The position numbers and the translations under genes are program-made. A stretch of DNA of 64,000 nucleotides from the NCBI GenBank assembly GCA_963795935.1, contig CAWCJO010000003.1:558001-622000 (forward strand). The letters run 5' to 3'. The notes beneath the pieces were generated by a model that saw only the letters and a list, made by a program, of their open reading frames with translations, was not told the origin of the DNA and ran no database searches. The stretch comes from JAICMB01 sp963795935. Lineage in GTDB: Bacteria; Acidobacteriota; Terriglobia; Bryobacterales; Bryobacteraceae. Shown in pieces: positions 16,181-26,214 of the stretch. Positions within the stretch are counted from its first letter, which is position 1; each line of letters opens with the position of its first letter.

Positions 16181-17215
16181 TCATGCGCTGCCGCCTCCTA
16201 AACATCGCAGGGCCTTCTTTGCCGTGGTGCTCAGCGGAAGCTCGCCGAACGATTCCTTCGCCACCCAACAAAACCCGCGCGGCGCGCTCGTGACCGACGC
16301 CCGCAGCACGGTAAACCGGTAGGTCGTATTGACAATACCGTGCCGGAATTCGCCCGCGCTGGGCCCTAATTTCGCGTTCAGTTGTCCCGCTGCCGGCAAT
16401 TCCCAAAATCCCGCCAGGCGCTTGCTCGCGTTCCCCCGTCGCCATAATAATACCTTTCCGTCCCGTTCGATGTAGAAAAGCGTCTCAGCCGCTTCGCTTC
16501 GCGCGGCGCTGCGCAGTTTGACAGGATAATCGCTCACCCGGTCCGTGCGATACGCTTCACAATAACCCGCCAGCGGACATGCGGCGCAAGCGGGCGACTG
16601 CGGCGCGCAAATCACGGCGCCCAGTTCCATCACGGCCTGGTTGAAGTCGCCCGGGCGCGCGCGGTCCAACCAATCGTTCGCAATCGCTTCCAATCTCTTA
16701 CGCGTTTTCCTCGCCCCGATGTCTCCGGCATTGCCCGTCACGCGGCTTAAAACGCGCAGCGCATTGCCATCGATGGCGGCGTGAGACAGTCCGTAGGCGA
16801 TGCTCGCCACCGCCGCCGCCGTGTATTCGCCCACGCCGGGCAACTCGCGTATGCTCTCGTAATCTCGCGGAAAACCGCCGCCGGCGCCTACGATCCGGCG
16901 CGCAGCTTTCTGCAGGTTACGCGCCCGCGAGTAGTAGCCCAAGCCCGCCCAGGCGGCCAGCAGCTCCTCCTCCCGCGCGTTGGCCAAACTCTCGATATCG
17001 GGGTAGCGCTTCAGAAAACGCTCGTAGTAGGGCAGCGCCGCAGCCACGCGCGTCTGTTGCAGCATGACCTCGGAAATCCAGATAGCGTAAGGATCGCGCG
17101 TGCGCCGCCATGGCAGATCGCGCTTGTGGCGTTCATACCAGCCGAGCAGAGCGCGCCGGATCGCGGGGCCGTTGGGGTGGCGCATCCTCGACATGCTCAT
17201 GCGGGAGAGGCTCAT
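16181..17215 (-). CDS. mutY: A/G-specific adenine glycosylase MutY
   Basis: 344 aa, standard length. The HhH-GPD core has 'SEVMLQQTRVAAALPYYERF' with the catalytic Glu, the hairpin 'LPGVGEYTAAAVASIAYG', and 'AAIDGNALRVLSRV' with the catalytic Asp. The [4Fe-4S] cluster ligands are C-x6-C-x2-C-x5-C in 'CAPQSPACAACPLAGYC'. A NUDIX-like C-terminal domain that recognises 8-oxoG follows ('LFYIERDGKVLLWRRG'). It removes adenine mispaired with 8-oxoguanine. I chose ATG 17215, which overlaps the PQQ-gene stop (ATGA); the longer frame to 17368 is a shadow of that gene. Confidence 0.95.
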   Translation of the reverse strand: MSLSRMSMSRMRHPNGPAIRRALLGWYERHKRDLPWRRTRDPYAIWISEVMLQQTRVAAALPYYERFLKRYPDIESLANAREEELLAAWAGLGYYSRARNLQKAARRIVGAGGGFPRDYESIRELPGVGEYTAAAVASIAYGLSHAAIDGNALRVLSRVTGNAGDIGARKTRKRLEAIANDWLDRARPGDFNQAVMELGAVICAPQSPACAACPLAGYCEAYRTDRVSDYPVKLRSAARSEAAETLFYIERDGKVLLWRRGNASKRLAGFWELPAAGQLNAKLGPSAGEFRHGIVNTTYRFTVLRASVTSAPRGFCWVAKESFGELPLSTTAKKALRCLGGGSA

Positions 17216-19074
17216 TCGGGCAGCGCAAACGCGATCAATGCATCCGAGAACGTATCGTTGTACTTGTTCCCGCCTCCCGCGGCAATTACGACGTACTGCC
17301 TTTTCGTGCGCGCCCCCAGGAACGTTATCGGCGTGGCATGAGCGCTGGCCGGCAGCTTCGCTACCCACAACTCTTTCCCGGTATCCTTATCGAACGCGCG
17401 GAAGCGGCTATCGTTCGTCGCGCCGATAAACAACAGCCCACCCGCGGTCACGATGGAGCCGCCGATATTGGGCGCGCCCGTCGGCGGGATGCCCTGCGCA
17501 AGCAGCTTGTCTTCTACCCCCAACACCGAGCGCCAGCGGAACTCGCCTGTATCGAGATCGATGGCCGTTAGAAATCCCCACGGCGGCTTCTGGCAAGGAT
17601 TGCGGTCCTGGTCCCAAAAGCGCGAGCTGATCGTCCCCGGACCTTTGGCGCGGTATGGCATCGCCGAGCCCGGGCGCGTTGCCGTCAGCCGGTACACCAT
17701 CCCGACGTCCATGGAATTGACGTACAGCGTGTCCGTCGCGGGATCGAACGAGGCGCCGCCCCAGTTAGCGCCGCCATTGGTCCCCGGGAAAAGAATTGTG
17801 GTCTGCAAGCCGATAGGCGTGAAGATATTTCCGATCACCGCCCCTTCGAGCAGCTTGGCGCAGTAGGCGCGCGATTCGGGCGTTACATCCGTCAGCTCCT
17901 CGCGCCGGAAGCTCTGGCGCGCATAGGGCGGCGGCTTCACGGGGCGCGGCTGCGTCGGCGAGGCCTGGTCCCCCGGCGCGCTGCTGCGAGGGACTGCAAC
18001 TTCTTCGATGTCGAACAGCGGCTTGCCGCTGACGCGGTCGAACAAGAAAGTAAACCCGGTTTTGGTGACCTGCGCCACGGCTGGGACCGCCTTGCCGTAG
18101 CGGTGTACCGTCACAAGCGTGGGCTGCGCCGGAATATCGTAATCCCACAAATTGTGGTGCACGGTCTGAAAATGCCACAGCCGCTTTCCGGTAGAGGCGT
18201 CGAGCGCCACCAGCGCATCGCCGAACAGTCCGTCGCCCTTGCGGTCGCCTCCATAAAAGTCCCAGGCCGGCGAGGTCAGCGGCAGGAACACGATGCCCCG
18301 CTCGGTGTCCACGCTGAGCGGAGCCCAGGCGTTGGCGGCTGCGCGGAGCTTCCAGGAATCGCCGTCCCAGGTCTTGTTGCCATACTCGCCCGGGCGCGCG
18401 ACCGTATGAAACACCCACGTCTGCTTGCCCGTGCGCACGTCGAAGGCGCGCACGTCGCCGGCGGGACCGAGCGGCTCGCCATCGGCGGTAAGCGACCCGC
18501 AAATAACGACATTCTTGTAAACCGCCGGCGGAGACGTCATGCCGTAAATCTTGTCCGGAAAGGCGTCCGCCACTCCCTTCCGCAGATCGATCCACCCCGC
18601 CTGGCCAAAGCTGTCGTCCGGCTTTCCCGTCCCGGCCACGATCGAGAAAAGCCTGCCGTCCAGCGTGCCCAGCAGGATGCGCTTTTCGCCGCCGGCGCTC
18701 CAGTAAGCCGCCCCGCGATTGATGAACAGGTTGGCCGGCTTGCTCTTGTCGATCTTCGGATCGAAGGTCCACAGCTCCTTGCCGGTCTCCGCGTCGAGCG
18801 CGATGAGGCGCGAAAACGGCGTGGTCAAATAGAGGACGCCATCGACCACCAGCGGCGTTGTCTCGAAGGCGCTGCGCGGAGGCCACTTTGAGCCGTCGCT
18901 GATGTCGCCGGTATGGTAAACCCAAGCCTGTTTCAGCTTCGCCACGTTGGCGCGATTGATTTGAGTGAGCGGCGAGAATTTCGAGCCGCCCGCGTCGCCT
19001 CCATAGCTCGGCCACTCCTGCGCCGATAGCGCGCACAGCAACGAGCCTGCCCAGAGTCCCGCGACGATCCGCAT
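17212..19074 (-). CDS. PQQ-dependent dehydrogenase-like beta-propeller (quinoprotein type)
   Basis: 620 aa with signal peptide and eight-bladed propeller repeats: 'WPSYGGDAGGSKFSPLTQIN', 'LIALDAETGKELWTFDPKID', 'TGKRLWHFQTVHHNLWDYDI' and 'SIVTAGGLLFIGATNDSRFR'. The W-docking repeats and the 'HHNLWDYD' segment are those of membrane or periplasmic glucose/alcohol quinoproteins. No CxxCH haem site is present, so it is not a quinohaemoprotein; electrons would pass to quinone or a soluble cytochrome. The sequence looks complete. Its stop overlaps the MutY start. The substrate cannot be assigned. Confidence 0.9.
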   Translation of the reverse strand: MRIVAGLWAGSLLCALSAQEWPSYGGDAGGSKFSPLTQINRANVAKLKQAWVYHTGDISDGSKWPPRSAFETTPLVVDGVLYLTTPFSRLIALDAETGKELWTFDPKIDKSKPANLFINRGAAYWSAGGEKRILLGTLDGRLFSIVAGTGKPDDSFGQAGWIDLRKGVADAFPDKIYGMTSPPAVYKNVVICGSLTADGEPLGPAGDVRAFDVRTGKQTWVFHTVARPGEYGNKTWDGDSWKLRAAANAWAPLSVDTERGIVFLPLTSPAWDFYGGDRKGDGLFGDALVALDASTGKRLWHFQTVHHNLWDYDIPAQPTLVTVHRYGKAVPAVAQVTKTGFTFLFDRVSGKPLFDIEEVAVPRSSAPGDQASPTQPRPVKPPPYARQSFRREELTDVTPESRAYCAKLLEGAVIGNIFTPIGLQTTILFPGTNGGANWGGASFDPATDTLYVNSMDVGMVYRLTATRPGSAMPYRAKGPGTISSRFWDQDRNPCQKPPWGFLTAIDLDTGEFRWRSVLGVEDKLLAQGIPPTGAPNIGGSIVTAGGLLFIGATNDSRFRAFDKDTGKELWVAKLPASAHATPITFLGARTKRQYVVIAAGGGNKYNDTFSDALIAFALPE

Positions 19075-19139
19075 TTCGAACCATTATCCCCCGCCAAACG
19101 GGGAGCTGGCGAAAAGACTTGAACGAAGGCGCGGCATCC

Positions 19140-19154
19140 TTTACATTCTGTAAA
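19140..19154. promoter_or_regulatory. Inverted repeat next to a start codon
   Basis: TTTACA-TTC-TGTAAA, perfect 6-bp arms, ends two bases before the ATG at 19157 and lies in the 82-nt gap between divergent genes. It leaves little room for a ribosome-binding site. Possible operator, or chance. Confidence 0.35.
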
Positions 19155-19156
19155 GT

Positions 19157-19687
19157 ATGCACCACATCGTGGACGAGCTATTGAAAAGACCCTTGGTGAT
19201 GCTCGTCTGTTGGGGCATCGTGGTCTTGATCGCGCTGCACGTCGAGTTGGGCGACCCAGGCAAGAAAGACGTCGATTTCGGAGCCGCCATTATCAGCGGC
19301 GCCGCAATTGTTTATTCCGTGCTGCTATCGGTACAGACTCGGCGAACGGGTTCTTCCGCCAGATTTATGGAGCGCTGGAACGGAGTTGGCTTCACCGGCG
19401 CGCGGCGCGACGTGAGAGCGGCCATGAGGGGAGAGAAGACGATCCACCAAGTCGATGAGGGGCACCTTGTTACGCTGTTGAATTTTTTCGAGGAAATGTC
19501 CCTATCCATTCAGATGGGCGAATCTCACGAGCCGATGTTGCGCCTATTCTTCGAGGGTGTTGTGGTGCGGGGAAGGGCTACTTTCATGCCTTGGATCGAA
19601 ACACAGCAAGCGGACAACCCGAAAGCTTTCGAGGAATACTTATCCCTTGTGAAGCGCTGGAGCGCCCCGGACGGCAGGGAGGAGTGA
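19157..19687 (+). CDS. Membrane-anchored protein, DUF4760-like
   Basis: 176 aa. Two N-terminal hydrophobic helices ('PLVMLVCWGIVVLIALHV' and 'AAIISGAAIVYSVLLSVQT') are followed by a soluble, helical cytoplasmic domain with 'RFMERWN', 'HQVDEGHLVTLLNFFEEMSL' and 'LRLFFEGVVV'. This layout (two helices plus a 'FFE'-containing domain) is that of the DUF4760 group, of unknown function. Slightly lower GC than its neighbours. No partner gene. Confidence 0.7.
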   Translation: MHHIVDELLKRPLVMLVCWGIVVLIALHVELGDPGKKDVDFGAAIISGAAIVYSVLLSVQTRRTGSSARFMERWNGVGFTGARRDVRAAMRGEKTIHQVDEGHLVTLLNFFEEMSLSIQMGESHEPMLRLFFEGVVVRGRATFMPWIETQQADNPKAFEEYLSLVKRWSAPDGREE

Positions 19688-20116
19688 AGGAAATGCGCGG
19701 CGGAGACGCCGATTAAAGCGCCCCGCCGCGATCACTTCAAGCCCAAATGGTCTCTTCCATTGGATTTCCTCCATTTCACTGTACCATGAAAGAGGCCCCA
19801 AAATACCGGAACTCCTCCAGGTGGGGTCGACTCAGCCCATCCCTCGGAGAGGCTACTTATATGATGGCCTGGGGAGCGAGCGAGTTACAACGTCCGCCGC
19901 TCTCCGTCGCCTCTTAGTTCCGGACAATAAAGTACTTAGAAGCGAGAAAAAAGCGGAAGCGGTGGTGACCGCTATTGCGCCGCGATGCCGCGGGCCAGTA
20001 CCGGGCCGGCGGGGCGGCGGCGCGCTTTGCTGTTATACTGAACTTTTGACATCGGTGAATGTTTGTTCATGTACGCCCCCAATGGCGCGTCAATCGAAAC
20101 CAGAGGAGACACATGC
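19688..20116. other. Gap with no supported gene
   Basis: 429 nt. Frames here are short and lack family features. The end contains AGAGGAGA at 20102-20109, the ribosome-binding site for the next gene. No repeat or RNA gene was recognised. Confidence 0.5.
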
Positions 20117-20617
20117 ATGATGAATAACGTTCCGAAGAAGTTTGTCGTCTTTGCCGGATTGCTGGCCGCGCCCGTGGGGGCCGGTTTTGCTCAGCAGACG
20201 GCGACGGTGAACGTACGCGATAACGATCCCAGGCTGCGGGGCCTGGAGAAGTTCTTTGCCAAATGCAAATCCCCGCTGCGGGCCCTGGCCGCCGATTTTT
20301 TAGCGGCCGCCGACCGCAACCACCTGGACTGGCGGCTTCTGCCGAGTATCTCGCTGGTGGAGAGCGGGGCGGCGCGGGCATACCGGAACAACAATGTTTT
20401 CGGCTGGAATTCCGGGAATGAGCGTTTCTCTTCCATTCGCGCCGGCATCCAAATTATCGCGTCAAAGCTGGCGAACTCGAAGCTGTATAGGAACAAGAAT
20501 ACGGACGCTATTCTGAGCATTTACAATTCGAATCCGAAATATGGCGATCGCGTCAGGGCGGTAATGGCGTCCATAAGGGCCACGGACGAGGCGCTGGCCC
20601 CGACCGCATTAAACTGA
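20117..20617 (+). CDS. Secreted lysozyme-like/glucosaminidase-fold protein
   Basis: 166 aa from ATG 20117 (a second ATG follows directly); RBS AGAGGAGA lies 7 nt upstream. Signal peptide 'FVVFAGLLAAPVGAGFAQ'. The mature part has 'LDWRLLPSISLVESGAARAY' with a candidate catalytic Glu, then 'NNVFGWNSGNERFSSIRAGI' and 'ILSIYNSNPKYGDRVRAVMA'. This is the pattern of Bax/FlgJ-like and lytic-transglycosylase-like muramidases that process peptidoglycan. The protein is short but contains the core. Catalysis is likely, not proven. Confidence 0.75.
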   Translation: MMNNVPKKFVVFAGLLAAPVGAGFAQQTATVNVRDNDPRLRGLEKFFAKCKSPLRALAADFLAAADRNHLDWRLLPSISLVESGAARAYRNNNVFGWNSGNERFSSIRAGIQIIASKLANSKLYRNKNTDAILSIYNSNPKYGDRVRAVMASIRATDEALAPTALN

Positions 20618-20706
20618 AGCGGCGAGCGGCCCGGAAAAATACATATAAACCCGAGTTCGACCGACGTTAGAATGGCATTTAGTCTAGCGCGGTAGAGGGA
20701 GGGCTT

Positions 20707-22269
20707 ATGGCGTCAGAACGAATCGCGGTCCGCGGCAGCGAGCGGACGCAAATTCCCAATTCCAGCCAGATCGGTTATGCCGACCCAGGCGATTCGATCA
20801 GCGTGACGGTCATGTTGCGGCGTCGCGCCTCGGAGCTTCCGGAAGCGGGCTCCGAGACGATTTCCCGCGAGCAGTTCGCGGAACGCTATGGCGCCGATCC
20901 GGCCGATGTCGCCAAGGTCGAACAATTCGCGGCGGACAACGACCTCACGGTCGTGCAAGTGGACCTGGCGCGGCGCAGCGTCGTGCTGTGGGGGACGGTC
21001 GCAAACATGAACGAGGCGTTCGCGACCGAGTTGCGCCTTTTCCGGTCCCCAGACGGCCTTTTCCGCGGACGCACCGGCCTGTTGTATGTTCCGGCGGACA
21101 TCGCGCCGGCGGTAACCGGCGTCTTCGGACTTGACGAGCGGCCGCAAGCGCGCACGCGTCTGCGGCGCTTTATCGAAGGCGTCAGCTCGCGGCGCGCCGC
21201 GACCAACGTTTCCTATACCGCGGCCGCCATAGCCAAGCTGTACAACTATCCGTTGACCGGGGGCGGCGCGGGTCAGACGATCGCGCTCATCGAACTGGGC
21301 GGCGGTTATAAGACCTCCGATTTGAAAACCTACTTCAAGAATCTGGGAATCAGCCCGGCTCCCAGCGTTACGGCTGTCTCAGTCGATGGCGCGACGAACC
21401 AGCCAATAGGCGATCCGAGCAGCGCCGACGGGGAAGTCGCGCTGGACATCGAGGTAGTGGGGGCCATCGCATCCGCTGCCAAGATCGCCGTCTATTTCGC
21501 GCCCAATACAGACCAGGGATTTCTCGACGCGATCACCACGGCGATTCACGATACGGTGCACAAGCCCAGCGTCGTCTCGATAAGTTGGGGCGGCCCGGAA
21601 TCCACCTGGAGCGCGCAGGCGCTGACGTCCTACGACCAGGCGTTTCAGGACGCCGCTTTGCTCGGCGTGACCGTGTGTATCGCGAGCGGCGACAACGGAT
21701 CCTCGGACGGCGTCACGGACGGCAAGGCCCACGTCGATTTTCCCGCCTCTAGCCCGCACGTGCTGGCTTGCGGCGGAACGAGCCTGCAGGAATCGAATAA
21801 TAAGATTACGAAAGAGACGGTTTGGAACGATGGCGCGAGCGGGGGCGCCACGGGCGGCGGCGTCAGCGAAACATTTCCGTTGGCGTCGTATCAGAGCGGG
21901 GCGAAGGTGCCGGTCTCGGTCAATCCTCCTCACTTCAAAGGCCGCGGCGTTCCCGACGTTGCGGGCGATGCCGACCCGGCAACCGGATATCAGGTGTACG
22001 TGGACGGCCGCAGCGCCGTCTTCGGCGGAACCAGCGCCGTCGCCCCGCTGTGGGCCGCCCTGGTGGCCCTGCTGAACGCGCAGTTGGGCAAACCGCTCGG
22101 GTTCCTGAACACCGCGCTGTATGCCGATGCGAGCGCGCTGCGAGATATCACATCGGGGAACAATGGAGCCTACAAAGCGGGCGCGGGCTGGGACGCCTGC
22201 ACCGGTCTGGGCACTCCCAACGGCGCGCCGTTGTTGACCGCGCTGAAGAAACATCATTCGACGACGTAG
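20707..22269 (+). CDS. Sedolisin (peptidase S53, kumamolisin type)
   Basis: 520 aa with an N-terminal prodomain (about 1-165, 'SVTVMLRRR', 'GTVANMNEAF') and a catalytic domain. The triad is visible: E243 and D247 in 'GEVALDIEV', S443 in 'GGTSAVAPLWAAL', and the oxyanion Asp D329 in 'IASGDNGSSDG'. The spacing (4, 82 and 114 residues) agrees with kumamolisin. A calcium-site Asp segment closes the protein ('GAGWDACTGLG'). These are acid-active endopeptidases matured by self-cleavage. Strikingly, no signal peptide precedes the prodomain ('MASERIAVRGSERTQ'). RBS GAGGGAGGG is directly upstream. Confidence 0.94.
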   Translation: MASERIAVRGSERTQIPNSSQIGYADPGDSISVTVMLRRRASELPEAGSETISREQFAERYGADPADVAKVEQFAADNDLTVVQVDLARRSVVLWGTVANMNEAFATELRLFRSPDGLFRGRTGLLYVPADIAPAVTGVFGLDERPQARTRLRRFIEGVSSRRAATNVSYTAAAIAKLYNYPLTGGGAGQTIALIELGGGYKTSDLKTYFKNLGISPAPSVTAVSVDGATNQPIGDPSSADGEVALDIEVVGAIASAAKIAVYFAPNTDQGFLDAITTAIHDTVHKPSVVSISWGGPESTWSAQALTSYDQAFQDAALLGVTVCIASGDNGSSDGVTDGKAHVDFPASSPHVLACGGTSLQESNNKITKETVWNDGASGGATGGGVSETFPLASYQSGAKVPVSVNPPHFKGRGVPDVAGDADPATGYQVYVDGRSAVFGGTSAVAPLWAALVALLNAQLGKPLGFLNTALYADASALRDITSGNNGAYKAGAGWDACTGLGTPNGAPLLTALKKHHSTT

Positions 22270-22289
22270 TTCAGTTCAGCAGGCGGCTC

Positions 22290-22904
22290 TCAAGCGGCAA
22301 GCCGGGAGCGCAACGCGGCGACAAACCAGCGTCCCTCATGCAGCACGCTCGACGCCCGCATCTCGGCGGCGAGTTGCGCGCCCGTGAAATAGCGTTTGTA
22401 GACCTTATGTCGCGATCCGTCGTTCAGAACACGGTCTTGAGTGGACTCCGGCTCCACGCCTTCATGCCAGGCGGCATCGACAATCAGAAGGTTCGGCGCC
22501 GCGGCGGCTTCGTCGAGGAAACGAAGCCGGTCCGGCGCGGTAAGGTGGCCATAGAAATGACCGGCGAAAATGCATTCGAAACTTCCCGGGCGGAAAGGCA
22601 ACCGCAGAGCATCCCCGCGCACCAGGTTGACGCGGCCACCCAACCTTGCGCGCGCTTGCAGCAGCATGGAATGGCTGTAATCCAGCCCGGCGACGCGCCC
22701 CGGCAGATATCGCGTTAAATAGCCGGTGCCGCAGGCGGCATCGAGAATGGATTTAAATTTGAGGGAGCGGAGAACCGCGACCAGGGCGGCCAGTTCCTCA
22801 TCCCAACCGGGACGAGGACGCGTACCATAAAGACCCGCGCCGCGGTACCAGTCGTCGTACTCCGGGGCGCGCTGGTTGTAATAAGCTCTTTCGGATTCGT
22901 TCAC
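22290..22904 (-). CDS. Class I SAM-dependent methyltransferase
   Basis: 204 aa. Motif I 'SILDAACGTGYLTRYLPG' binds SAM, with the acidic loop 'VAGLDYSHSMLLQAR' and motif 'GDALRLPFRPGSFECIFAG'. The N-terminus 'YYNQRAPEYDDWY' is typical of UbiE/COQ5-like small-molecule methyltransferases. Acts in the cytosol; the substrate is unknown. It converges with the sedolisin gene and is 27 nt downstream of the receptor gene start region boundary, on the same strand as the receptor. Confidence 0.88.
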   Translation of the reverse strand: MNESERAYYNQRAPEYDDWYRGAGLYGTRPRPGWDEELAALVAVLRSLKFKSILDAACGTGYLTRYLPGRVAGLDYSHSMLLQARARLGGRVNLVRGDALRLPFRPGSFECIFAGHFYGHLTAPDRLRFLDEAAAAPNLLIVDAAWHEGVEPESTQDRVLNDGSRHKVYKRYFTGAQLAAEMRASSVLHEGRWFVAALRSRLAA

Positions 22905-22931
22905 GGGACGGTCTCATAATACCTCGTTGCC

Positions 22932-25900
22932 TTACCACAGCAGCTTCAATCCAAACTGAATCTGACGAGACGGCGTCGACGTGCTTGTAATCACGCCGGC
23001 GGTCGGCGAAACTCCTGCGGGCGTAAACACGACGGCATTCGGCGTATTGAAGTTAACCCTGTTCAACACGTTAAACAACTCTGCCCGGAACTCTAGGTTC
23101 ACGCGTTCGCCCAATCGCGTATCCTTCAACAAGGATAAGTCCCAAGTTGCCAGACCCGGTCCGAAGAGAGTATCTCTACCTAAGTTTCCATAGAAGCCGC
23201 TGTTGTTGGGAGGCGCCAGAAATGCGGCTGGATTGAACCACTGCGACGGGCTTCCTATAATAACCGAGCCCGTGAAAGCCGGATTGACAAATGGGCGCAC
23301 GGGGTTGCGCGTGTCGCCATTGTTCGACGGGTTATAGCTGAGCTGCGGAGTGAAGGGAAAACCACCCTGCAGCGTGACAATCGAGTCTATATTCCAGCCG
23401 TGCTTCCAGCCGTGGCCGAACGGCAGCGCATACATCGCGCCGATCACCCCGACATTTCGGACGTCGAAGTTAGCAAGGCCGCGATCGGCGCGCAGGTTGA
23501 AGGGATTCGACGCCAGCGCGGGTTCGCCGCCCGATGTTGTCGCGTTCAACGAATCGCCATCGTCGATCGTCTTGGACCACGTGTATGCGCCTCGCAAGGC
23601 CAGACCGCCGCTGAAACGACGATGAAAATCTATCTGCAAAGCATTATAAGAACTGTCGCCTTCCGAGAAGTAGGTCCATGTGTTGGCAATCGAAGGGTTG
23701 GCGCGAGTCGCGGTGGGCACATAGTAAGTTCCGGCCGCAACAGGAACGCCCGCCAGGCCTGCGGGAAAGGTGTTCGGATAAGTGGCGGGGCACGACGACG
23801 CTGGGCACAACACCGGGAATGGTTCATTGGCGTCGATGCCGATCAGTTCGTGATAACCATGCGATCCCACATAGCCCACCGACAAAGCCGTGTTCGCGGT
23901 TAACTCCTGTTCCATCCGCACCGTCCAGGAAACAAGCGTCGGCGTTTGTAAATCCGGCTGCACGCCGCCCGGAACCAGTTTTGCAGTTGCGGGCGCGGCG
24001 GCGCTGGTGATTACCGGAAGCGTTGAGAGCGAGGCATTGGGCAGGCTATAGGTGGGGTTGAAGGGCGCATTTTGATCCGTCCGATAGCCGAGGGCGTCCT
24101 GCAGGTCGTTGTACAGCCCGAAGCCCGCGTTGACCACTGTTTTCCTGGCGCTATCGAAGGGGCTCCAGGCCAGGCCGACGCGCGGCTCCGGCAGGAACTT
24201 CGCGTTGTTTACCGTGAACACCGAGTCCGCCACTCGCGGCTGATCGGAGATGACGCCGTTCGGATAAGTGTAGTTAGCTGCCCGCCCATTCACCTCGTTC
24301 CACCCCGAACTGGATTCGCCGCGAAAACCAAGCGATAAGCTCAGCCGCGAGCCGACGCGGATGGTATCTCGCGATATACCAGGCCCCGAACCAGGCGCGC
24401 CAACCCATTTCCGTCGGCGCCGGATCGTACAGCAGAGAGCTCGCGACTCCTTGCAGCAAAGTTTGCAGGCTTGTAAACGTCGCCTGCCCATATTGGCTGA
24501 GCGCCAGCGTTTCGTTCGATTGCACCCGCTGCAGCCAGACTCCGGCCGTGAGCTGGTGGCGGCCCCTTGTTAGAGAAACCCGGTCTTCATAAGTGAATAG
24601 GTTTCGATTCACGCGCAGGTTGCTGCCGTTATTGCTTCCGGCCAGACCGAGTTGCGCGGTCGGATTGGAGGCGGCGCTGCCGCCCACGACAATCGCGCCG
24701 ACCGGGTCCCCGCTTAAGAAGCCGTGGAGCGAAGCGGCGGGCGTGCCCGGGGTCGGCTCACCCGTAAAAAAGTAGGCCGCCCGCGAATAGCCGACAGTCG
24801 CCTGGTTCAGCAGCGCCGGTGAGAATACATGTGTCTCCGCCATGCTGGCCACCTGCTCTCGCAGGGTTTCGACATCGGCGCTGTAAAGGTTCGTGCTGGT
24901 CGGCGTGAAATCGGCGCTATCGTCGACTGGTGTAAACCGCGTTCAGCGTGTCGTTCCGGGAGAAGACGTGGTCCACTCTCGCCGTTCCGAAGTCGTCGCG
25001 GATCGTTTGCAGAGGGTTGTTGAACGCTTCGGAGATCCCGCCGAAGTCCGGCGCATTTGCGGCCGCGGCGGGCCAAGCCGATACCAACGGTGAAACTCCC
25101 ACAAAGACCAGCCCGGAGGCGGGACACGTTCCGGGCGCCGGCGTCACGATCTTGCAAGGTAAAAATCCGTTGCGGGCACTGTTGTCCGGAACCAGATCGA
25201 CGCCGGTCTGGTGGAGGCGCTGCGTGAGCCCTTCGAAGTCGGCGAACCCGAACGTCTTGTCTTCCTGAATAGGACCGCCGATAGCGCCGCCAAACTGATT
25301 ACGCTGAAAACCGGGAACCGCCGCGCCATCGAAAAAGTTGCGCGCGTCCAGGGCGTTGTTCCTCAAAAACTCGTACAGAGAACCGTGCGCCTGGTTGCTC
25401 CCGCTCTGCGTCACCATCAGTACCTGGGCGCCGGGCCGCTTCCCATACTCGGCGCTATACGTATTGCGGAGCACGTTAAACTCGCGCACCGCATCCACGC
25501 CCAGCAGCAACTGACTCGTGCCGCCCGGTTGCATGTTGTTTTCCGCGGCGCCGGTGAACTCGATGCCGTTCAGCAGGAATAAATTCTGTTGCGGACGATT
25601 TCCCGCGACAGCAAAGTTATTCCCCACGGTCGAATTCGATACGCCGACGCCGCCCGTCTTCGCGGATGTGAAATTCACCACGCCCGGGTTCAACGTCAGC
25701 AGCAGATCGTAACTGCGCCCATTCAGCGGGAGGCTCTCGATCTCATCTCGCACCCACCAGGCCGGAGATATCCGCGGTAGTCGTACCGACGATGGGGGCA
25801 TCGCCGCTCACCGTGACTCGTTCGCTCGCGTCTCCCACGCGAAGCCGGAAATCCACCGTGGCTTCCTGGCCCACCGCCAGATGAATGCCCGTGCGGACCT

Positions 25901-26162
25901 CCTCGCGAAAGCCCCGTTTGATCACGTGAATCTCGTAACTCCCCACGCTTAGTGAACGAAGCTCGTAACGCCCCGCCATGTCGGTCACGCTTGCGCGCTC
26001 CGTACCAAGGTCGACGTTTCTGGCCGTCATCCTGGCCGACGGAACGCTTGCTCCTGTCTGGTCCGTCACTGTCCCGAATAACCCGGCTGATACCTGCGCC
26101 AAAATCGAGGATGATGTGAAGACTACCAGGGAAGCGATGTTTGACGGCAAAGTTTGGCGCAT
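22932..26162 (-). CDS. Oar-like TonB-dependent outer-membrane receptor, three frameshifts
   Basis: Signal peptide, then a carboxypeptidase-regulatory-like domain ('GLFGTVTDQTGASVPSARMT'), a plug domain ('IESLPLNGRSYDLLLTLNPG', 'LNGIEFTGAAENN') and a long beta-barrel ending 'SRQIQFGLKLLW' with the C-terminal aromatic. Frames change near 25753, 24930 and 24376. At each point deleting one base rejoins the natural sequence ('LVGADEIESL', 'VYTVDDSADFT', 'YIRDTIRVGSRL'), and 3231 minus 3 gives 1075 codons, a normal length. Family knowledge: acidobacterial receptors of this type import large substrates with TonB/ExbBD energy. It is divergent from the regulator at 26215, sharing a 52-nt operator-rich gap. 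Confidence 0.88.
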
Positions 26163-26214
26163 GTCGTGTTAAAACGATAGTGTATCGTATACACGACAAA
26201 CTCATAGACGGCCC
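26163..26214. promoter_or_regulatory. Divergent operator region with overlapping palindromes
   Basis: Two inverted repeats overlap: ACGATA-GTG-TATCGT and GTGTAT-CGT-ATACAC, both with 6-bp arms and 3-nt spacers. An outer TCGTGT...ACACGA pair encloses them. Lying in the 52-nt gap between the receptor and the XRE regulator, they are the obvious binding site for the regulator, controlling itself and the receptor. The repeats are seen; the binding is inferred. Confidence 0.65.

Noticed and set aside
19740..19790. Minus-strand 'ATGGAAGAGACC' after GGAGGAAAT as a tiny gene
   Set aside because: Stops after seven codons and has no context suggesting a peptide precursor.
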